Of a stretch of DNA of 64,000 nt, positions 63,401-64,000 are shown piece by piece. Origin of the DNA: Bolinopsis microptera (lineage: Eukaryota; Ctenophora; Tentaculata; Lobata; Bolinopsidae). Positions within the stretch are counted from its first letter, which is position 1; the number at the start of each line of letters is the position of its first letter. The translations under genes and the position numbers were made by a program. The notes below the pieces were generated by a model. It saw nothing but the letters and a program-made list of their open reading frames with translations. It had not been told where the DNA came from and ran no database searches. The stretch covers positions 15,420,962 through 15,484,961 of the forward strand of contig NC_087074.1 of NCBI RefSeq assembly GCF_026151205.1. The letters are read 5' to 3'.

Positions 63401-63733
63401 CAACTTTGATAACACCTCACGATACGAGCAGAACACCATGGACTCTAGATATCGTAAGTTTATATTACATACTAATTTATTGTCCTGTACAATGGTACAT
63501 TGAAGCCATAAGTGAAAATTACACCAATATATTTTGTTTCAATTGTTGAGGTTATAATATCTAGATCCCGCATTTTCTCCGTATGAAAATAATACCCAAA
63601 GTACAGCGCTATTTGGTTCCACTCACACACACACCATACCCCAGGTGGTGATAACGCGTCCAGAGGCTACCCTACTAACGACCGTAACCCATCATACGGC
63701 GGCGGCGGCAACTTCAAGTCCTCCCAATTATAG
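36457..63733 (+). CDS. Ig/FN3 transmembrane adhesion receptor (32 exons)
   Basis: Exons: 36457-36505, 39561-39726, 39980-40125, 40277-40385, 40642-40802, 43138-43232, 43426-43567, 43873-44022, 44227-44412, 44635-44810, 45455-45599, 46181-46337, 46520-46637, 51601-51665, 53110-53251, 53439-53531, 58345-58506, 58606-58801, 59042-59148, 59313-59460, 59640-59752, 59970-60079, 60207-60440, 60618-60769, 60967-61148, 61304-61413, 61574-61738, 62217-62282, 62640-62735, 62899-62972, 63180-63453, 63645-63733. Phases join throughout except one extra base in exon 26. The product is about 1,458 residues: signal peptide, nine Ig-like domains, three FN3 domains, a membrane span (exon 27) and a cytoplasmic tail. 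Most Ig domains show the Cys, WYK and YxC pattern; the first lacks both cysteines. The tail is rich in Tyr, Pro and Gly (PPSYY, repeated DPPK) and ends SQL. The layout resembles Dscam/L1-type cell-surface receptors without matching one. The end of exon 18 is the least certain junction. Confidence 0.85.
40803..43080. other. Receptor intron 5 hosting a nested gene
   Basis: Apart from the minus-strand sushi-type gene (41,207-42,409), this intron is AT-rich with no further coding signal. The stretch 42,410-43,080 upstream of the nested gene would have to hold its promoter. The intron ends in a duplicated 3' splice region. Confidence 0.5.
41207..42409 (-). CDS. Secreted protein with a sushi-like C-terminal module (nested)
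   Basis: Minus-strand gene inside receptor intron 5. Exons: 42,409-42,331 (signal peptide, MKKWITDIMMILVVSS core); 42,179-41,736; 41,569-41,378; and a short candidate last exon 41,244-41,207 ending in TGA. All introns are phase 1 with good GT and AG sites, giving about 250 residues. Exon 2 encodes a beta-rich module of roughly 148 residues with two cysteine-containing blocks (NRC and a later VVDCNEVEV) and a final ASDFYR. I do not recognise it as a named Pfam family, but it looks like a compact extracellular domain. Exon 3 has four spaced cysteines and a TCSD...VTCTLGN...PSC pattern close to a sushi/CCP domain, though the first-Cys region is atypical. The protein is probably secreted or surface-bound. 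The last exon is short and less sure. Confidence 0.65.
43029..43160 (+). repeat. 57-bp tandem duplication of the exon 6 3' splice site
   Basis: The pyrimidine tract, CAG and the first bases of exon 6 (GTCCTGCTGTGTCACTTATA, then GTAACCGGTAAC) occur twice, with exon starts at 43,081 and 43,138. The distance is 57 bases (19 codons) and the extra segment is open in the receptor frame. Both copies have CT-rich tracts ending in CAG. Confidence 0.85.
44421..44441. repeat. Poly-C tract in receptor intron 9
   Basis: About 20 consecutive C begin nine bases after the exon 9 donor (GTGAGTGGA). Such a tract is prone to length change and to base-calling error, and could fold with G-rich RNA near the splice site. 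Confidence 0.85.
46005..46080. repeat. G/C homopolymer inverted repeat in receptor intron 11
   Basis: Runs of 9-13 G and 6-10 C alternate (CCGGGGGGG, GCCGCCCCCC, AGCCCCCCC, then CCGGGGGG). Together they could form a very stable hairpin or G-quadruplex. This may be the end of a mobile repeat. It lies about 100 bp before exon 12. Confidence 0.7.
47392..48090 (-). CDS. Secreted RNase T2, copy A (nested, intronless)
   Basis: A single-exon gene of 232 codons in receptor intron 13. The Met at 48,090 starts a clear signal peptide (MLVFLTSLLLLSHTLAS). The open frame continues a few codons further without an ATG. The two RNase T2 active-site blocks are intact: WTIHGLWPSK (CAS I, catalytic His) and KYEYCKHGTCC (CAS II, Glu, Lys, His). 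Eight or more cysteines are placed as expected for disulphides. T2 enzymes cleave single-stranded RNA through a 2',3'-cyclic phosphate and act in the secretory or lysosomal route or outside the cell. Length fits the family. It is about 1.5 kb from copy B with very similar sequence, so the pair arose by tandem duplication. Confidence 0.93.
   Translation of the reverse strand: MLVFLTSLLLLSHTLASTDTTTYDTFKLVRQWYPNSCYKAGPACISPLPRVVKYWTIHGLWPSKRGSADPVDCAGSSCHLNVSRLPDLVDMMRQRWPTYESGGDAQFWKYEYCKHGTCCTDELQSPHDYFNTALSLNHKLDMDKLLKNAGIVPDPRESYTFDQLDKAMKKKATYWCRTVAEKDGSSRQLVDQISVCMDKKLTWIDCSVQSIMCNTREPFYLLPFTKENNDEL
48091..48887. other. Spacer between the two RNase T2 genes
   Basis: About 800 bp with no gene. 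Its first 230 bp (promoter side of copy A) resembles the region just right of copy B: both contain a TATTTATAGTAGG box near the start and GAGTCAAAGCGTAAGCGAAA. The 5' flank was therefore copied along with the gene. The sequence before copy B's stop likewise resembles that before copy A's. Confidence 0.65.
48118..48145 (-). promoter_or_regulatory. TATA-like box upstream of RNase T2 copy A
   Basis: On the minus strand, CCTACTATAAATATAGCAGCTC lies about 35-50 bases before the ATG at 48,090. The same sequence occurs in the same place before copy B (49,617-49,640). TATAAATA is a good TATA match, and its distance suits a short 5' UTR. Confidence 0.5.
48888..49604 (-). CDS. Secreted RNase T2, copy B (nested, intronless)
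   Basis: A tandem paralogue of copy A. An ATG at 49,604 gives 238 residues; the more conserved start shared with copy A is the ATG at 49,580 (230 residues). Signal peptide, CAS I (HGLWPSK) and CAS II (EYCKHGTC) are identical in their catalytic residues. The N-terminal 75 residues are almost the same as copy A, and differences cluster in the middle (around DPVNCTTCHF) and at the C-terminus. A short deletion removes several residues after the CAS I block, including one Cys context. Biochemical role as for copy A. Uneven divergence along the gene hints at gene conversion or at selection on the variable surface. Confidence 0.93.
   Translation of the reverse strand: MAHYIYQTMLVFLTSLLLLSHTLASTDTTTYDTFKLVRQWYPNSCYKAGPACISPLPRVVKYWTIHGLWPSKRGSADPVNCTTCHFDPSTISDLVDMMHQRWPTYNNGGDARFWKHEYCKHGTCCTDQLPSPHKYFSTTLTLNNKLDMDKLLKNAGIVPDPRESYTFDQLDKAMKKKATYWCRTVAEEDGSSRQLVYQISVCMHKKLAWIDCSAQSKKCNRAKPFYLLPFKKDITDEL
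49617..49640 (-). promoter_or_regulatory. TATA-like box upstream of RNase T2 copy B
   Basis: TATAAATA on the minus strand within a block shared with copy A, about 40-55 bases before the conserved ATG at 49,580. Preservation in both copies is the main support. Confidence 0.5.
50276..50884 (-). CDS. SLATT-like two-transmembrane protein (nested, intronless)
   Basis: A 202-residue intronless ORF in receptor intron 13, with a strong initiation context (CACACCATGGGG). An N-terminal amphipathic helix with W and H residues (KNWESF, ESHRKLAQYWDRVH) leads into two closely spaced membrane segments (about residues 33-50 and 58-75: LSMALIFLSAMTTLSTLL, then GAALGTVTTLVSAI). A long charged helix follows (ASRRFMALMLIM...ETERDYEEMWKEF). 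A helix, a TM hairpin with LSA-type turn, then a cytosolic helix is the pattern of the SLATT domain. In bacteria this domain is predicted to form membrane pores in nucleotide-activated conflict systems. Eukaryotic versions are poorly characterised. The C-terminal 70 residues are acidic and unrecognised. A 3' splice site (TTTCAG) 14 bases before the ATG may join a 5' exon. The match is by pattern, not a scored alignment. Confidence 0.6.
   Translation of the reverse strand: MGMAKNWESFVGMTRVKAESHRKLAQYWDRVHNILSMALIFLSAMTTLSTLLPVSHYFGAALGTVTTLVSAINGSLNPSGRRQNQMAASRRFMALMLIMVRVETERDYEEMWKEFNKELLDEPFLPLGYSGLRIEDDGAFSMSPELHKVIAEKEADVECASSLGVEEGHFVNVVENYVSQAVENGKKYRETDTELRAGSLTL
50885..51600. other. 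Rest of receptor intron 13
   Basis: AT-rich intronic sequence without a coding signal. It ends with the exon 14 acceptor (GTTATCTCAG) at 51,600 and would also contain the promoter of the SLATT-like gene. Confidence 0.5.
51680..51755 (+). repeat. tRNA-like SINE head or tRNA pseudogene
   Basis: Just inside receptor intron 14. A Pol III A box, TAGCGCAGAGG (51,690-51,700), and a B box, GGTTCGAATCT (51,734-51,744), are spaced as in a tRNA, with a CTCC/GGGAG stem between them. No acceptor stem pairs, so it is not a functional tRNA. A SINE head or tRNA-derived relic fits best. Confidence 0.6.
52366..52912. repeat. 25-bp satellite, 22 copies
   Basis: Twenty-two head-to-tail copies of ACGCGTGACTGTAGTCAGCC plus AACTA in receptor intron 14. 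Copies are nearly identical; the only common variant is AACTA/AGCTA. Each unit has an ACGCGT palindrome and a GACT..AGTC inverted repeat. There are no unique spacers, so it is not a CRISPR array. Confidence 0.97.
53840..54160. repeat. Interspersed repeat, copy 2
   Basis: Related to 6,180-6,560. The leading ACAAATCTATCTTCTCCTAC block is in the same orientation, while the following blocks (GCGCTGACCTTTGACC, TAGGAACAGTATTTTT, GATAGATATCACTCC) are reverse-complemented relative to copy 1. It lies in receptor intron 16 and has no coding capacity. Confidence 0.5.
54521..54664. repeat. 24-bp minisatellite, 6 copies
   Basis: Six copies of CACTCAAACGAAGAACATTT plus TGAT in receptor intron 16. The unit is a multiple of three and therefore open on both strands (an HSNEEHFD repeat on the plus strand). 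No splice sites or start context support translation. Confidence 0.9.
55255..55275. repeat. Poly-G tract in receptor intron 16
   Basis: A run of about 13-14 G within CTTGG(G)nTGACAG. No feature is assigned. It is likely to be length-variable and error-prone. Confidence 0.8.
55912..57737 (-). CDS. Pentraxin/LamG-like secreted protein with a glycosylated repeat stalk (nested)
   Basis: Minus-strand gene in receptor intron 16. Exons: 57,737-56,443; 56,275-56,162; 56,000-55,912. Phase 1 introns, ending GPCDD and a stop, about 498 residues. A signal peptide (MLSLTMVISILLVCA) is followed by a concanavalin-like LamG/pentraxin domain (SLSICTWMKR, WFNYCITW, LYLDGNLVG, FGGQLFDFNIFSEVLT, RIAEGG). A linker (SRILRWDEILTKTRSG) leads into about eleven 14-residue repeats of the form L-x-T-V-T-x-x-L-N-x-T-x-x-x, nearly all with an N-glycosylation sequon. 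A Cys-containing C-terminal region follows. Reading must shift by one base at an A run (57,189-57,192; T run on the coding strand) to pass from the LamG domain to the repeats. Pentraxin-type domains bind sugars or phosphocholine in animals. Here the role is unknown. Confidence 0.7.
56574..57060 (-). repeat. 42-bp coding repeat of the stalk region
   Basis: The 14-residue protein repeat corresponds to a 42-bp DNA unit, with 84-bp higher-order copies best preserved at about 56,720-56,930 (CTCCTGAGTCAGATTATATT recurs). This suggests growth by unequal exchange. Confidence 0.85.
57738..58344. other. End of receptor intron 16
   Basis: No gene is seen. The stretch carries the 5' flank of the nested pentraxin-like gene and the exon 17 acceptor (AATCTCCAG) at 58,344. 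Confidence 0.5.
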
Positions 63734-64000
63734 TGGTATCATTTTATGATACGTCATAGATTTCCCCTTGAACCTCATTTTACGGTTTTTACGTTTTTAC
63801 TTCGAGTTAGGTTGGAATTGGTAACATGGGTTTTTGAGCTGGCCAAAGTCCTCAAATAATCGAGGATTTTAAGGAAAAGGAGACATAGAGACTGATAGTG
63901 TTCCGTTTATATATTTGAATAATATGATATGAATTCCATACTTAATCATATTATATACATTTAGAATCTGAAATATTTTAAGTTCCCGATGTTTTACAAA
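63734..64000. other. 3' UTR and downstream region of the receptor gene
   Basis: AT-rich sequence after the TAG at 63,731-63,733. No canonical AATAAA was found in these 267 bases, so the transcript end may lie beyond the window or use a variant signal. Confidence 0.4.

Overview
The window looks like nuclear DNA of an invertebrate animal. It is AT-rich, has multi-exon genes with GT-AG introns, and carries several families of non-LTR retrotransposons. The pentraxin-like LamG gene and a sushi-type secreted gene, nested inside an Ig/FN3 receptor gene, recall cnidarian gene content. That placement is an impression from family resemblance, not a test.

Layout. 1-840 is an A-rich low-complexity tract. 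841-15,100 is gene-poor: one well-bounded minus-strand coding exon (4,172-4,528) and at least two decayed minus-strand retrotransposons of one endonuclease-RT family (8,380-10,800 and 12,830-13,915). 15,185-20,530 holds three more members of that family: a plus-strand fragment, a minus-strand fragment, and a nearly intact plus-strand element (17,318-20,411) head-to-head with the second. 21,995-28,131 is a tandem pair of a different, R2-like element on the minus strand. It has one full 4,358-bp unit joined to a 5'-truncated second unit, with a possible 6-bp target duplication outside the pair. 30,738-34,761 is a five-exon TBK1/IKK-epsilon kinase gene on the plus strand. 36,457-63,733 is a plus-strand gene that I resolve into 32 exons with consistent phases. 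It encodes a roughly 1,458-residue membrane receptor: signal peptide, nine Ig-like domains, three FN3 domains, one membrane span and a Tyr/Pro/Gly-rich tail ending in a PDZ-ligand-like SQL.

Five minus-strand genes sit inside introns of the receptor gene: a four-exon sushi-type secreted protein (intron 5), two tandem intronless RNase T2 genes and an intronless two-TM SLATT-like protein (all intron 13), and a three-exon pentraxin-like protein with a stalk carrying an N-glycosylation sequon every 14 residues (intron 16). Receptor, secreted lectin-like protein, sushi protein, secreted RNases, SLATT-like protein and the neighbouring TBK1-type kinase would together suit an innate-defence neighbourhood. 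That link is inference from family identity and position only.

Two splice-site oddities stand out. The kinase gene has a 33-bp tandem array that repeats an exon end together with its 5' splice site and a 3'-splice-like tract. The receptor gene has a 57-bp in-frame duplication of a 3' splice site. Two otherwise intact genes carry single-base frameshifts in short homopolymers, which may be consensus errors.
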